Shown piece by piece: positions 49,943 to 58,351 of a stretch of DNA of 64,000 nucleotides. Each line of letters starts with the position of its first letter. Position 1 is the first letter of the stretch. Origin of the DNA: Nitrosomonas sp. sh817 (GTDB lineage Bacteria; Pseudomonadota; Gammaproteobacteria; Burkholderiales; Nitrosomonadaceae); the NCBI RefSeq assembly GCF_030908545.1, contig NZ_CP133083.1:682001-746000 (forward strand), written 5' to 3'. A program made the position numbers and the translations under genes. A model generated the notes under the pieces. It made no database searches, was not told where the DNA came from, and saw nothing but the letters and a program-made list of their open reading frames with translations.

Positions 49943-50464
49943 TTAATCAATTGTTTCAATAATATGATCTTGATTGGTATAGATACAAATATCGCCGGCG
50001 ATTGTTAATGCTTTTTTTACGATCTCCTTGGGCGGCAGATCAGTATTCTCCAGCAATGCGCGGGCCGCAGCCAAGGCATACGAGCCGCCGCTGCCAATCG
50101 CGGCAATCCCTAGTTCAGGTTCGATAATATCGCCCGCGCCAGTGATGATGAGAGTTGCATCTTCATTTGCAACTACCAGCATCGCTTCAAGCCTGCGCAA
50201 AATCCGGTCCGTGCGCCAGTCTTTGGCCAATTCGACGGCGGCTCGCATGATATGGCCGTGATGCGCTTCCAGCTTGCCTTCGAACCGTTCAAACAGGGTA
50301 AATGCATCGGCAGTACCACCGGCAAATCCCGCCAGAATTTTGTCATGATAAAGCCGACGCACTTTACGTGCGCTAGATTTGGCCACGACCGCTCCCAGCG
50401 TTACCTGACCGTCACCCCCCAGCGCAACTTGCTTGCCGCGCCTTACTGAAACAATGGTTGTCAT
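49943..50464 (-). CDS. hslV: ATP-dependent protease peptidase subunit HslV
   Basis: Proteasome-like threonine peptidase of 173 residues. From the ATG at 50464 the protein starts [24 protein letters not shown], exposing Thr 2 as catalytic nucleophile after Met removal. [21 protein letters not shown] and [15 protein letters not shown]-like [16 protein letters not shown] motifs are present. The frame extends to 50533, but the extension would bury Thr 2, so the short start is certain. It lies between xerC and hslU. Confidence 0.97.
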   Translation of the reverse strand: MTTIVSVRRGKQVALGGDGQVTLGAVVAKSSARKVRRLYHDKILAGFAGGTADAFTLFERFEGKLEAHHGHIMRAAVELAKDWRTDRILRRLEAMLVVANEDATLIITGAGDIIEPELGIAAIGSGGSYALAAARALLENTDLPPKEIVKKALTIAGDICIYTNQDHIIETID

Positions 50465-50543
50465 GAAATTTCTTAATTTGTTACAAAATTCGATTATAAC
50501 GCATAAAGCATCGCTGATCCGGTCAAGAAGCAAGCCGCGTTAT

Positions 50544-51437
50544 TCAACTTCTTTTTTTGGCCCGGGGATGCGCAGCATCATAGATTTTGGTCAGGTGCTG
50601 AAAATCCAGATGGGTATAGACCTGGGTGGAAGTGATATGCGCATGTCCGAGCATTTCCTGGACCGCACGCAGATCGCCGCTGGATTGCAGCAAGTGGGAA
50701 GCAAACGAGTGCCGCAGGATATGCGGATGCACATTTTGTTGAATACCTTGCTGCCTTGCACGTTGTTTCAAGCGGTAACCGATGGTGCGAGGGCTGATCG
50801 CGCAGCCGCGTTGTGACACGAAAAGTGCTGTTTCGCCGGTATTGGCGATCAAAGGACGTTGTTTCAGCCAAGCCTGCAGCGCTTGGATTGCAAGTTTGCC
50901 GACTGGAACAATGCGGGCTTTGTTTCCTTTGCCAAGCACCTTGACCGTTTCCCCGGCAAAGTCGATATCGCCGGGTTTGAGTTGAGTCAATTCTGTTAAC
51001 CGCAACCCTGAAGAATAAAATAATTCAAATATGGCGCTGTCCCGGGCTGTCAGCAGATGATCGGCTGAGAATTGCAGCAATTGCGCCGCTTCATCCGGGG
51101 ACAGCGCATTGGGAAGTTTTTGCGGTGACTTGGGCAGCCGGATGCCGATGCACGGATTTTGCTGAAAACGATGTTTCCGGATTAAATAATGATAAAAGCT
51201 GCGCCACGCCGACAACATTCTTGACAGACTTCTGCCGGAAAGACCTTTGCCGTGAAGTTGCGCGATGATATGGCGGATATGCTGGGGGTGAACTTGCGCG
51301 AGGTTATTGGAGTTGAGATGTTTTAGCAGAACCGCAATATCGCGCGCATAATTCTTGCCGGTGTGCGGCGACAACCGCCGCTCGTAAGTTAAGTAGTCGA
51401 TATACGCAGCCGCTAAAGATCCGGATTCAGCGCTCAT
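50544..51437 (-). CDS. xerC: Tyrosine recombinase XerC
   Basis: Site-specific recombinase that resolves chromosome dimers at dif with XerD. Its 297 residues carry the N-terminal SAM-like core-binding domain (AAYIDYLTYERRLSPHTGKNYARDI). The catalytic residues are visible: Arg in SSGLRLTEL, His/Arg in HPHILRHSFASHLLQ, and Tyr in TQVYTHLD. The start at 51437 avoids overlap with the DUF484 gene; a longer start at 51476 is possible. Its position after DUF484 and before hslV favours XerC over XerD. Confidence 0.93.
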   Translation of the reverse strand: MSAESGSLAAAYIDYLTYERRLSPHTGKNYARDIAVLLKHLNSNNLAQVHPQHIRHIIAQLHGKGLSGRSLSRMLSAWRSFYHYLIRKHRFQQNPCIGIRLPKSPQKLPNALSPDEAAQLLQFSADHLLTARDSAIFELFYSSGLRLTELTQLKPGDIDFAGETVKVLGKGNKARIVPVGKLAIQALQAWLKQRPLIANTGETALFVSQRGCAISPRTIGYRLKQRARQQGIQQNVHPHILRHSFASHLLQSSGDLRAVQEMLGHAHITSTQVYTHLDFQHLTKIYDAAHPRAKKRS

Positions 51438-51447
51438 GAGAAATTGT

Positions 51448-52125
51448 CTATGCGGTGGCAGTCTCGGTGTTTTCAAGCTGACCGCAGCGCGCTAAGGTGG
51501 TGCAGGCCAATTCCCCGAGGCGCTTTAAATGCAATGTACCCATTTCCGGGTAAAATCTTTCCGCGTCCGGGCTGCCCAGAACGAGCAAGCCGATGGTTTG
51601 TGACGTGTTTAACGGAATCATCGCGAATGAATGCAAGTGTTCCGAGCTTTCGCCAAACCATTGTTTGATTTCGTCTGCGATATGATTGCCGCAATAAGGC
51701 TGGGGCAGACTCTCGGCGATGGCTTGAACATCTTCACTGGTCGGGGTGAATTCCACTTTAGACGGATCAGCGCCCGGTATTTTCCAGAAGCGCATCGCCA
51801 CCAGCGGTACGGAAAAATCTTCTTTCAGGCTGAAATACAATGCATTCAAAAGTTCATCCAGATTGGCTACCGAAATGAGTGCGATCGCCAGCCGGTGCAT
51901 CTTCTCTCCAATTGCGTCATTTTCCTCGCCGAAACTGATCAATTCCAAAAGCTTATCTTGCAACGCACGGTTTCTTTCCCTCAAGGAGATGAGCTGGCGT
52001 TCGTTCAACGAGATAACCTTGTCGCTCTGCGGGTGCGAGATTTGAATATCCGCCAGCAAATCGGCGTAATCGTTGAAAAACTGCGGATGTTCCTGCAAAT
52101 ACTGTGCGACATCTTCTGCTTTCAT
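51448..52125 (-). CDS. DUF484 family protein
   Basis: A 225-residue protein of unknown function that accompanies xerC and dapF across proteobacteria. It starts DVAQYLQEHPQFFNDYADLLADIQISHP, then has a probable short coiled coil (VISLNERQLISLRERNRALQDKLLELI), and a GAF-like C-terminal domain (about 85-220, with HLHSFAMIPLNTSQTIGLLVLGSPDAERFYPEMG). The conserved neighbourhood is the main support for the family call. Confidence 0.9.
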   Translation of the reverse strand: MKAEDVAQYLQEHPQFFNDYADLLADIQISHPQSDKVISLNERQLISLRERNRALQDKLLELISFGEENDAIGEKMHRLAIALISVANLDELLNALYFSLKEDFSVPLVAMRFWKIPGADPSKVEFTPTSEDVQAIAESLPQPYCGNHIADEIKQWFGESSEHLHSFAMIPLNTSQTIGLLVLGSPDAERFYPEMGTLHLKRLGELACTTLARCGQLENTETATA

Positions 52126-52142
52126 GGTGTTTCCTTGATTGA

Positions 52143-52970
52143 TTACAAATTTATTTCACCTTCGAACACGGTGACTGCCGGACCGGTCATCCATACCGGC
52201 TCGTTCTTTCCTTCCCAGCGGATGGCCAAGTCCCCGCCGCGTGTGCTGACGGTTACCCGCGGATCGAGCAATCCCAGATTGATACCGGCGGCGACCGCGG
52301 CGCAAGCGCCTGTTCCGCATGCCAGCGTTTCACCGGCGCCGCGTTCATAAACGCGCAATTTGATGTGCGTGCGATCCACCACTTGCATAAAGCCGGCATT
52401 GACTTTCTTTGGAAAACGCGGGTGTTGCTCTAGCAATGCGCCTTCCGTTTCAACCGGGGCGCGATCAACATCCGGCACGACGCGAACCGCATGCGGATTA
52501 CCCATCGACAATGCACTTATTGTAACCGGCTGACCGGCTATTTCAAGTTGATACGTTGGCGCGATGTGTTCAGCGATAAAAGGGATCTGCGCCGGTTCAA
52601 AAACAGGTTGCCCCATGTTGACGGTAACGTTGCCGCTGATTTCCAGTTTCGGCGAGATCACGCCGCTGAGTGTTTCGATACGGATCTCGCTTTTTTGCGT
52701 TAGACCATGATCGTGCACGTAGCGCACGAAACAGCGCGCACCGTTGCCGCATTGTTCCACTTCGCTACCATCGGCGTTAAAAATGCGATAACGGAAATCC
52801 GCGTCGCCTTCGGCTTGTTCGACCAGCAGGATTTGGTCGCAGCCGATGCCAAAATGACGATCCGCCAGAAAACGCAATTGCTGGCGATCAAGATGGATGG
52901 CTTGATGGATTCCATCCAGCACTACGAAGTCGTTGCCAAGCCCTTGCATTTTGGTGAATTTAAGTTTCAT
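52143..52970 (-). CDS. dapF: Diaminopimelate epimerase
   Basis: Converts LL- to meso-diaminopimelate for peptidoglycan and lysine. The 275-residue enzyme has the two catalytic cysteines in [10 protein letters not shown] and [14 protein letters not shown], the [13 protein letters not shown] start and the MGNPHAV motif. The start codon overlaps the upstream GNAT stop as ATGA, so the two are coupled. Followed by DUF484 and xerC, the classical order. Confidence 0.97.
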   Translation of the reverse strand: MKLKFTKMQGLGNDFVVLDGIHQAIHLDRQQLRFLADRHFGIGCDQILLVEQAEGDADFRYRIFNADGSEVEQCGNGARCFVRYVHDHGLTQKSEIRIETLSGVISPKLEISGNVTVNMGQPVFEPAQIPFIAEHIAPTYQLEIAGQPVTISALSMGNPHAVRVVPDVDRAPVETEGALLEQHPRFPKKVNAGFMQVVDRTHIKLRVYERGAGETLACGTGACAAVAAGINLGLLDPRVTVSTRGGDLAIRWEGKNEPVWMTGPAVTVFEGEINL

Positions 52971-53488
52971 TGATGATTTTTCCAGTGAGATAAATCAAGT
53001 GTCATCAAATAGTCATTCATGAAAAAACCGCCGCCGATATCCACAATACTATCACTCGTGATCTCAAATCCATAATGTTGATACGCAGCAATGGCGGTTT
53101 GGTTTTGTTTGTTGACAGTCAGAATCAATGATTGCAGGTTATTTTTCTTGAGAATTGCGATTGCGTCGGCGATAAACTTCCTGCCGTAGCCTTGGCGATG
53201 ATGATTGCAATGTATGTAGAGCTTGTCGATTTTGAGTTCGCCCGGATTCGTCGTGCGCATGCAGCAGGAAAAACCGATCACGTTTTCTTCAAGAACCAGC
53301 TTGCGCCACCAGATACCGGGATTTTTTAATTGCTCCCGGATTAGATCCGGTTGATAACGTTGTGCCAGCATATATTCGATTTGCGCGGATGAAATGATGC
53401 CGGCGTAGTGGTGCCGCCAGATAATTCCAGCCAGGGTTGAAATATTAAAAACATCCGCAGGCGCTAAAGGCGATATGTTGACCGGCAT
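52967..53488 (-). CDS. GNAT family N-acetyltransferase
   Basis: A 173-residue acetyl-CoA-dependent acyltransferase. The GNAT core is visible in [34 protein letters not shown] (motif A, with the HRQGYGRKF pyrophosphate loop), [24 protein letters not shown] (motif B) and the DYLMTLDL ending. The acceptor is unknown. It overlaps dapF by 4 bp and heads the dapF-xerC-hslVU series. Confidence 0.88.
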   Translation of the reverse strand: MPVNISPLAPADVFNISTLAGIIWRHHYAGIISSAQIEYMLAQRYQPDLIREQLKNPGIWWRKLVLEENVIGFSCCMRTTNPGELKIDKLYIHCNHHRQGYGRKFIADAIAILKKNNLQSLILTVNKQNQTAIAAYQHYGFEITSDSIVDIGGGFFMNDYLMTLDLSHWKNHQ

Positions 53489-53527
53489 ATTCCCAGTCGC
53501 TGATCAGAAAACGATATTGTACGCGTC

Positions 53528-53962
53528 TTAACAATCGGTTGGAGATAATGTAAGCGGCGGTTTATTGAATTTACTGCGCATGGTGTTGATCGCATGCAAA
53601 ATTGTGTGTTGTCCGACGATCTTCGATTCCAGTCTGCGTTTACCGGGGAAGTCAATGAAAGAGATCCCGATCAGCATCGTAAGCAAGCCTTGTCCTGGCA
53701 AAAACAACATCAGAAAGCCCGCGATCAGAAAAATAGTCCCGGCGATATTCTTCACGATCAATCCGATCAGGCGTAACGCTGGATGATGATCTTTCATCCA
53801 ATAACGGGGAACGCGCAAATCAAAGTAGTCGCTCGGCAGGCGGATCAGTATCCATGGAATGGCGATCAGCGAGCCGATAAAGCCGATAATGGATGCGATC
53901 ATTAGACCAATGAGGACATCGGTGGATACCCATTGTTGAACAACCAGGATCAAATCTTCCAT
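53528..53962 (-). CDS. PGPGW-type small membrane protein
   Basis: A 144-residue inner-membrane protein with three or so membrane segments at about 17-39, 68-90 and 92-105. It carries the LFLPGQGLLTMLIG variant of the PGPGW motif and the FPGKRRLE segment that follows it in the family. Function unknown. Single gene between the GNAT gene and amoC, all on the minus strand, but separated from amoC by that gene's terminator. Confidence 0.82.
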   Translation of the reverse strand: MEDLILVVQQWVSTDVLIGLMIASIIGFIGSLIAIPWILIRLPSDYFDLRVPRYWMKDHHPALRLIGLIVKNIAGTIFLIAGFLMLFLPGQGLLTMLIGISFIDFPGKRRLESKIVGQHTILHAINTMRSKFNKPPLTLSPTDC

Positions 53963-54051
53963 GAAAGAAAACCGGTAGGATATAAAAACGATAAGACTTG
54001 CGGGTGCAATGAATGTGTTGCCGGGTTGGTTGCTAGCCGCAGAAAGACATT

Positions 54052-54085
54052 AAAAAAACCTGCTGCCGGATCTTCCGGCAGCAGG
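54052..54085 (-). terminator. Terminator of amoC
   Basis: A 12-bp perfect stem (CCTGCTGCCGGA / TCCGGCAGCAGG) with a 3-base loop, followed on the minus strand by seven T. It lies 27 bp beyond the amoC stop, showing that amoC is transcribed alone. Confidence 0.93.
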
Positions 54086-54111
54086 TTGATATCATTCCAC
54101 TTGCGAATGAA

Positions 54112-54921
54112 TTAAGGAACAATTCTGTTGTTCAGAATTTCGCGGCTTGCACCGTTCCAGGTTACGTCAGTCAGGTTTGAGTAACGGGTGACGATTTGTG
54201 CTGCAATACCGCCCGAGAACAAGCCTGCCCAGCCCAGAATTACAAAGCCCCAGTGCAATGGCGCGCTAAACAGTTCTTCCATGAACCAGAATGCATGACC
54301 CCATTCGTTCAAACCAACGTTCGGCAGAATCATCAATGGGCCTGCAATCGCCATTACCAGCGGGAATGATGTGCCGCGGCTGTACAGTGGCAGACGGGTC
54401 ATCGCGTACAGGTATGAGGCTACGCCACATACGATGTACATCGGGAATGAGCCGTAGAACACGACCACGTGACTTGGCGTGAAGCTGGTGTCACGGATGA
54501 TCACTTGGTGCCAGCTTGCATCTTGTTCGGTGAAGAAGCTGCCGCCCCAGTAAACACCAAACAAGTAAACACCCAGCCACATCATCCAATAGAAATAACG
54601 TTTGATTTCCAGTTTGGTGTCCAGGTTGTCCAATTGCTCTTTGGTGTCACGGGTCTTCAGGATCCAGCCCCAGGTTACCAATGCAAACAAAGGCATCAGG
54701 GTCATGTGTACGCGCCACAGTCCCATCCATACTTTGTCAAATTCCGGTTCCATCGAGTCCATTCCGTGTGAATACGCAAATGTCCTTTGGTACCAGATCC
54801 AGAATATCGCTACCAGCAGCATGGTGCCCATGCCCAGTTTGTAGTACTTCGAGTCGTACCACAGCGACATGTCATAGCTCGCGCTCGACGCGCTACTCGT
54901 TGTGCCATACGTTGTTGCCAT
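54112..54921 (-). CDS. amoC: Ammonia monooxygenase subunit C, stand-alone copy
   Basis: Integral membrane subunit of the copper ammonia monooxygenase, which oxidises ammonia to hydroxylamine. The 269-residue protein has an N-terminal Ser/Ala/Thr tail, about six membrane segments, and conserved parts such as [51 protein letters not shown] and [25 protein letters not shown], including histidines and acidic residues implicated in metal binding. No amoA or amoB is next to it and it has its own promoter region and terminator. This matches the monocistronic amoC linked to stress recovery in Nitrosomonas europaea. AGGAGG precedes the start. Confidence 0.95.
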   Translation of the reverse strand: MATTYGTTSSASSASYDMSLWYDSKYYKLGMGTMLLVAIFWIWYQRTFAYSHGMDSMEPEFDKVWMGLWRVHMTLMPLFALVTWGWILKTRDTKEQLDNLDTKLEIKRYFYWMMWLGVYLFGVYWGGSFFTEQDASWHQVIIRDTSFTPSHVVVFYGSFPMYIVCGVASYLYAMTRLPLYSRGTSFPLVMAIAGPLMILPNVGLNEWGHAFWFMEELFSAPLHWGFVILGWAGLFSGGIAAQIVTRYSNLTDVTWNGASREILNNRIVP

Positions 54922-54994
54922 TTTATTTGCCTCCTATTAATAAATGGGTAGAGATGTTTTGCAAGGAAAAATTATTCCTTGTTTAACACATGGT

Positions 54995-55025
54995 TTTAGA
55001 CAGGCTTTCATTTAGCGAAAGTTCC
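54995..55025 (-). promoter_or_regulatory. Candidate SigmaE-type promoter of amoC
   Basis: Read on the minus strand: GGAACTT (55025-55019), then 18 bp, then TCTAAA (55000-54995). The two elements match the SigmaE consensus (GGAACTT...TCTRA) well, but the spacer is 1-2 bases longer than usual. The stress link of the stand-alone amoC makes this plausible. It is 74 bp upstream of the start codon. Confidence 0.45.
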
Positions 55026-55186
55026 CGTTTATTCATCAAAACGACTGTGCAATGAGCGGTTAATTATTGTTATGACGCCCAGCAATGGATATTTTAAAAA
55101 TTAATAGTCTTTACTTCAAGTGGTTAAGTAATATTTATTGCGGGTCAACCATGGAGGGTTGTCACATTGATGCAATAAAAATGTAA

Positions 55187-55220
55187 CTGTCATAAATCTG
55201 TAACATTGCTACTTTATAAC
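55187..55220 (+). promoter_or_regulatory. Pho box and -10 of the phosphate porin-pstS unit
   Basis: CTGTCATAAATCTGTAAC (55187-55204) agrees with the PhoB consensus CTGTCATA(A/T)A(T/A)CTGTCA(C/T) except for one base, and TATAAC (55215-55220) follows 10 bp later, the canonical geometry. A further weaker TGTCAC-type half-site lies one to two turns upstream near 55160. Confidence 0.82.
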
Positions 55221-55267
55221 GCTCGTCATCTTTATCGATTGAATTTTTAACCACGGATCAGAGACTG

Positions 55268-57001
55268 ATGATGAAACTAAATAGATTTATCTTGATGGCG
55301 ATCGTTGCAGTTAATCTAGGCATGTTATCCAATGCGTATGCTTTGGATCTATATGTTGATACGACAACCAAGCAGATTTATGCGGAACCGGGGCCAGGGC
55401 GTGTGCATATGGGGACGTTTGTGAAAGCCGAGAGCACGCCAGCCAAAAACGAACCACCTAAAGTCGTGGAAGCACCATTAAAAACACCGGCAGACTCTGG
55501 ACAATTGGCTGAAAATCAATCCGAGGAAATGAAAAAAAGAAGATCTGCGGAACGTCTTGCCAGAATTTCCGAAAAGGCGGAAAAGGCCCGGTTTGTCAAT
55601 CAAGTGTCCTTGCTTGAAGAACGCATGAAAGAAGTAGAAAAAATTCATGGCACTTTTGACGATCGCGGTTTGCATTGGGCAACCAAGGACGGCAATTTTT
55701 CTATGTCGCTCAATGGCCGTATTCAACCGGCTTCGCAGTACAATTTTGAGAATGATCCAAATCCGGCATTTGGTGCCAACACTGCAAACGAATTAAACAG
55801 CGGCATGAATATCCGCCGGGCGCGTTTAGGGGTTGAAGGTACTTTTTTCAAAGTATGGGATTATAAATTTGAGTACGATTTCAGCCGCGGTAACGGATCG
55901 GTCGGATCGGGAATTACCGATGCTTTTGTGCGTTTGAATCATACCGATGCGCTGTCCTATAAACTGGGTTCGTTCAAGGAACCGTTTAGTTTGGAAGAAG
56001 CCGCCAGTAACCGCTATCTGACTTTTATCGAACGGCATATGTCGGTTAACTCCTTCGTCGATAACCCGAATACCTATAAAACCGGTATTGGTGCCAATTA
56101 TGCGGTTAGAAGGTGGCAAACCGGGATTGCGTTTCAAACGGAACCGATCGGTTCATGGTCTTCGGCTTCAACATCGGTCAATGCCAACGGTAACCAGAAC
56201 CGTAACAACGGCTCGGGCGATACCGGCTGGCAAGGCATCGGCCGGATCAGCGGCAGACCATGGATGGAAGACGATACCAAATTCCTGCATCTCGGTATTT
56301 CGGCTGGCCACACGAATGTCAATACGCAGTATCGCGCCGATGGCACGATGGTTGGTGAGGGACAAATCGGCGGCGGGGGGGGTATGTCGTTCTTCGCGTT
56401 TCCAGGAACCAACGTCGACCGGACCAATATTTTGAATACCGGTAATTTAAGCACCGGCGCGCTGGGCAATCCCAATCGCCGCGAAGTCACCAGCTACGAC
56501 CGCTTTGGTGCAGAGACCTGGTTTGTGTACGGCCCATTGTCGTTGCAAGGTGAATATTTGCGTACCAATATCAATGGTGTCGGTTACGATAATGAACATC
56601 TGACGGGATATTACGGTTTTGCAAGTTACTTCCTGACCGGCGAATCTAAAGCGTATCATGTCAGAAACGGCGCGGCGAACCGGATTAAACCGAACCGTCC
56701 ATTCCAGTTTAACGGATCGGGCTGGGGTGCTTGGGAAATCGCGGCCGGTTACGATTACATCGATATGAATTCGGGTGTCATTGCGGGCGGTAAAGCGGAT
56801 ATGGTTAGATTCGGTTTGAACTGGTATCCGCATTCGAACGTTAAATTCCAGGCGAACGTGATACATGTGCTCGATATCAATACCGCCAGGACGCCGATTA
56901 CCAATACCGATGGTTACTCCGGCGGCGCCGGCGCCCGTACCAATGGCTGGAACAATGGCGACTTGAGCGCTTTCCTGACCCAATGGACCATCGACTTTTA
57001 G
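55268..57001 (+). CDS. Phosphate-selective porin, OprO/OprP family
   Basis: Outer-membrane trimeric channel for phosphate or polyphosphate. The 577-residue precursor has a signal peptide (about 1-25, ending SNAYA), a region of about 100 residues with a coiled coil (about 75-125, many Glu/Lys/Arg), and the beta-barrel domain from about 135. This starts DRGLHWATKDGNFSMSLNGRIQPASQYNF, includes the MNIRRARLGVEGTFFKVWDYKFEYDF signature of Porin_O_P, and ends in a terminal phenylalanine (LTQWTIDF) needed for barrel assembly. A Pho box lies upstream and pstS follows 50 bp downstream. Confidence 0.92.
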   Translation: MMKLNRFILMAIVAVNLGMLSNAYALDLYVDTTTKQIYAEPGPGRVHMGTFVKAESTPAKNEPPKVVEAPLKTPADSGQLAENQSEEMKKRRSAERLARISEKAEKARFVNQVSLLEERMKEVEKIHGTFDDRGLHWATKDGNFSMSLNGRIQPASQYNFENDPNPAFGANTANELNSGMNIRRARLGVEGTFFKVWDYKFEYDFSRGNGSVGSGITDAFVRLNHTDALSYKLGSFKEPFSLEEAASNRYLTFIERHMSVNSFVDNPNTYKTGIGANYAVRRWQTGIAFQTEPIGSWSSASTSVNANGNQNRNNGSGDTGWQGIGRISGRPWMEDDTKFLHLGISAGHTNVNTQYRADGTMVGEGQIGGGGGMSFFAFPGTNVDRTNILNTGNLSTGALGNPNRREVTSYDRFGAETWFVYGPLSLQGEYLRTNINGVGYDNEHLTGYYGFASYFLTGESKAYHVRNGAANRIKPNRPFQFNGSGWGAWEIAAGYDYIDMNSGVIAGGKADMVRFGLNWYPHSNVKFQANVIHVLDINTARTPITNTDGYSGGAGARTNGWNNGDLSAFLTQWTIDF

Positions 57002-57051
57002 TTGAAAGTATTTTGGGTGCGAATAGCAATCCTAATAAACGGGAGTACGAA

Positions 57052-58077
57052 ATGCCAAAATCATGCAATGTTAAGGTACTAATTTCTTTATTCTTATTGA
57101 GTTTCTGGATCAGCGCTGCCGGAGCCGTAAACGCACAGTCAGTGGTTAAAATCGACGGTTCCAGTACTGTTTATCCGATTACTCAAGCGGTGGCCGACCA
57201 GTTTCAGGAAGTCAAGCAGGGGGCAATTCAGGTGACGATTGCTGTCTCCGGCAGCGGTGGCGGTTTCCGGAAGTTTTGCCGGGGAGATATCGACATTGTC
57301 AATGCTTCCCGCCCGATCCTGAAAAATGAAATGAAAGAATGCAAAAATGCCGGGGTGCAATATGTGGAAATACCAGTGGCGTTCGATGCGCTGACGGTAG
57401 CGATCCATTCCGGCAATACTTGGAGCAAGACCATGACGGTTGCGCAGTTGAGGAAACTCTGGGAACCGGCAGCCGAAGGTAAAATCACCCACTGGAATCA
57501 AATTAATTCGATATGGCCGGCAGAAGCAATCAAACTGTTCGGTCCTGCGAGAGATTCCGGTACTTACGATTATTTTACCGGAGCAATCACTGGAAAAGCG
57601 AAGTCAAGCCGTACAGATTTCACCAGATCCGATGATGACACCAGCTTGGTGCAAGCGGTAGCCGGTGATAAAAACGGCTTGGGTTTTCTCGGGTTTGCGT
57701 ATTACATTGAAAATCAGGATAAGGTCACTGCAGTGGCGATTGACAACGGTACTGGTCAAGGAGCGGTTCTGCCGTCCGTAGAATCTGTTGAAGACGGCAG
57801 TTATCAACCGTTATCCAGACCCATGTTTATCTATGTCAGCCTCAAAAGTGCCGGGAAACCGGAAGTAAAGGAATTCGTCGAGTTTTATCTCAAAAATGCC
57901 TTGCTATTGGTCAAGGAAACCCATTTTTTTCCATTGCCGCCACGAGCCTATACAACCATGCTGGGGCATTTCAATAAAAAAAGAGCGGGTACGGTTTTCA
58001 ATGGCGTGCCGGTGATTGGCTTGACGATTGACGAATTGATCCGCCGGGAGGAGCGCTTGCAGTATGAAAATTATTAG
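57052..58077 (+). CDS. pstS: Phosphate-binding protein PstS family
   Basis: Periplasmic phosphate receptor, 341 residues from the ATG at 57052 (GGGAG Shine-Dalgarno). The signal peptide (about 1-31) ends near GAVNAQS. The phosphate-binding features of the family are present: IDGSSTVYPITQAVADQF, SGSGGGFRKFCRGDIDIVNASRPI and the GPARDSGTYDYF segment. No pstC, pstA, pstB or phoU follows, so the membrane ATPase complex must be elsewhere. It is cotranscribed with the porin behind the Pho box. The stop codon lies in a duplicated TTAG created by a mobile-element remnant, so the last residues could differ from the ancestral end. Confidence 0.9.
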   Translation: MPKSCNVKVLISLFLLSFWISAAGAVNAQSVVKIDGSSTVYPITQAVADQFQEVKQGAIQVTIAVSGSGGGFRKFCRGDIDIVNASRPILKNEMKECKNAGVQYVEIPVAFDALTVAIHSGNTWSKTMTVAQLRKLWEPAAEGKITHWNQINSIWPAEAIKLFGPARDSGTYDYFTGAITGKAKSSRTDFTRSDDDTSLVQAVAGDKNGLGFLGFAYYIENQDKVTAVAIDNGTGQGAVLPSVESVEDGSYQPLSRPMFIYVSLKSAGKPEVKEFVEFYLKNALLLVKETHFFPLPPRAYTTMLGHFNKKRAGTVFNGVPVIGLTIDELIRREERLQYENY

Positions 58078-58125
58078 GGAAGCGCAGCAGATCGCTTGCG
58101 CAGGCAATAATCAGCGTTTTCTTAG
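58074..58125. mobile_element. Remnant of an IS5-type/MITE element at the end of pstS
   Basis: TTAG occurs at both ends (58074-58077 and 58122-58125). Between them are a left end GGAAGCGC and a right end whose complement is GAAAACGCTGATTATTGCC, similar to the terminal repeats of the IS5 and MITE copies. Total 44 bp between the duplications, so it is an internally deleted copy. The left TTAG holds the pstS stop codon. Confidence 0.65.
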
Positions 58126-58186
58126 CTTGGAGAATTCATAGCATTCCTGCTAAAAGCGGTCTTTATGCGGTTACAGTACGGAAGCG

Positions 58187-58236
58187 GGCAAAAAATGCGG
58201 AACGAGTACGCGTCGCATTTTTTGCCTGTTTTTTCT
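58187..58236 (+). terminator. Terminator of the porin-pstS unit
   Basis: A 13-bp perfect stem (GGCAAAAAATGCG / CGCATTTTTTGCC) with a 14-base loop is followed by TGTTTTTTC. It is 110 bp after the pstS stop, beyond the mobile-element remnant. Confidence 0.85.
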
Positions 58237-58351
58237 GACATCGGTTTGCGCTTCATTAATGTTTTTTCAAAATGCCGCGGCATTCATTTATGATATGGAT
58301 TGTTCCCCGTAATTAAATGACGCCATCGCGCTTTCGATAATCAATCAGATC

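Larger units (their letters stand above)
54922..55267. other. Divergent regulatory region between amoC and the phosphate porin
   Basis: About 346 bp holding two promoters. Toward amoC (minus strand) are a SigmaE-like promoter and an AGGAGG site; toward the porin (plus strand) are a Pho box and a TATAAC -10. Both are listed separately. AAGGAATAATTTTTCCTT near 54963-54980 is an imperfect palindrome in the amoC leader. Confidence 0.75.
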
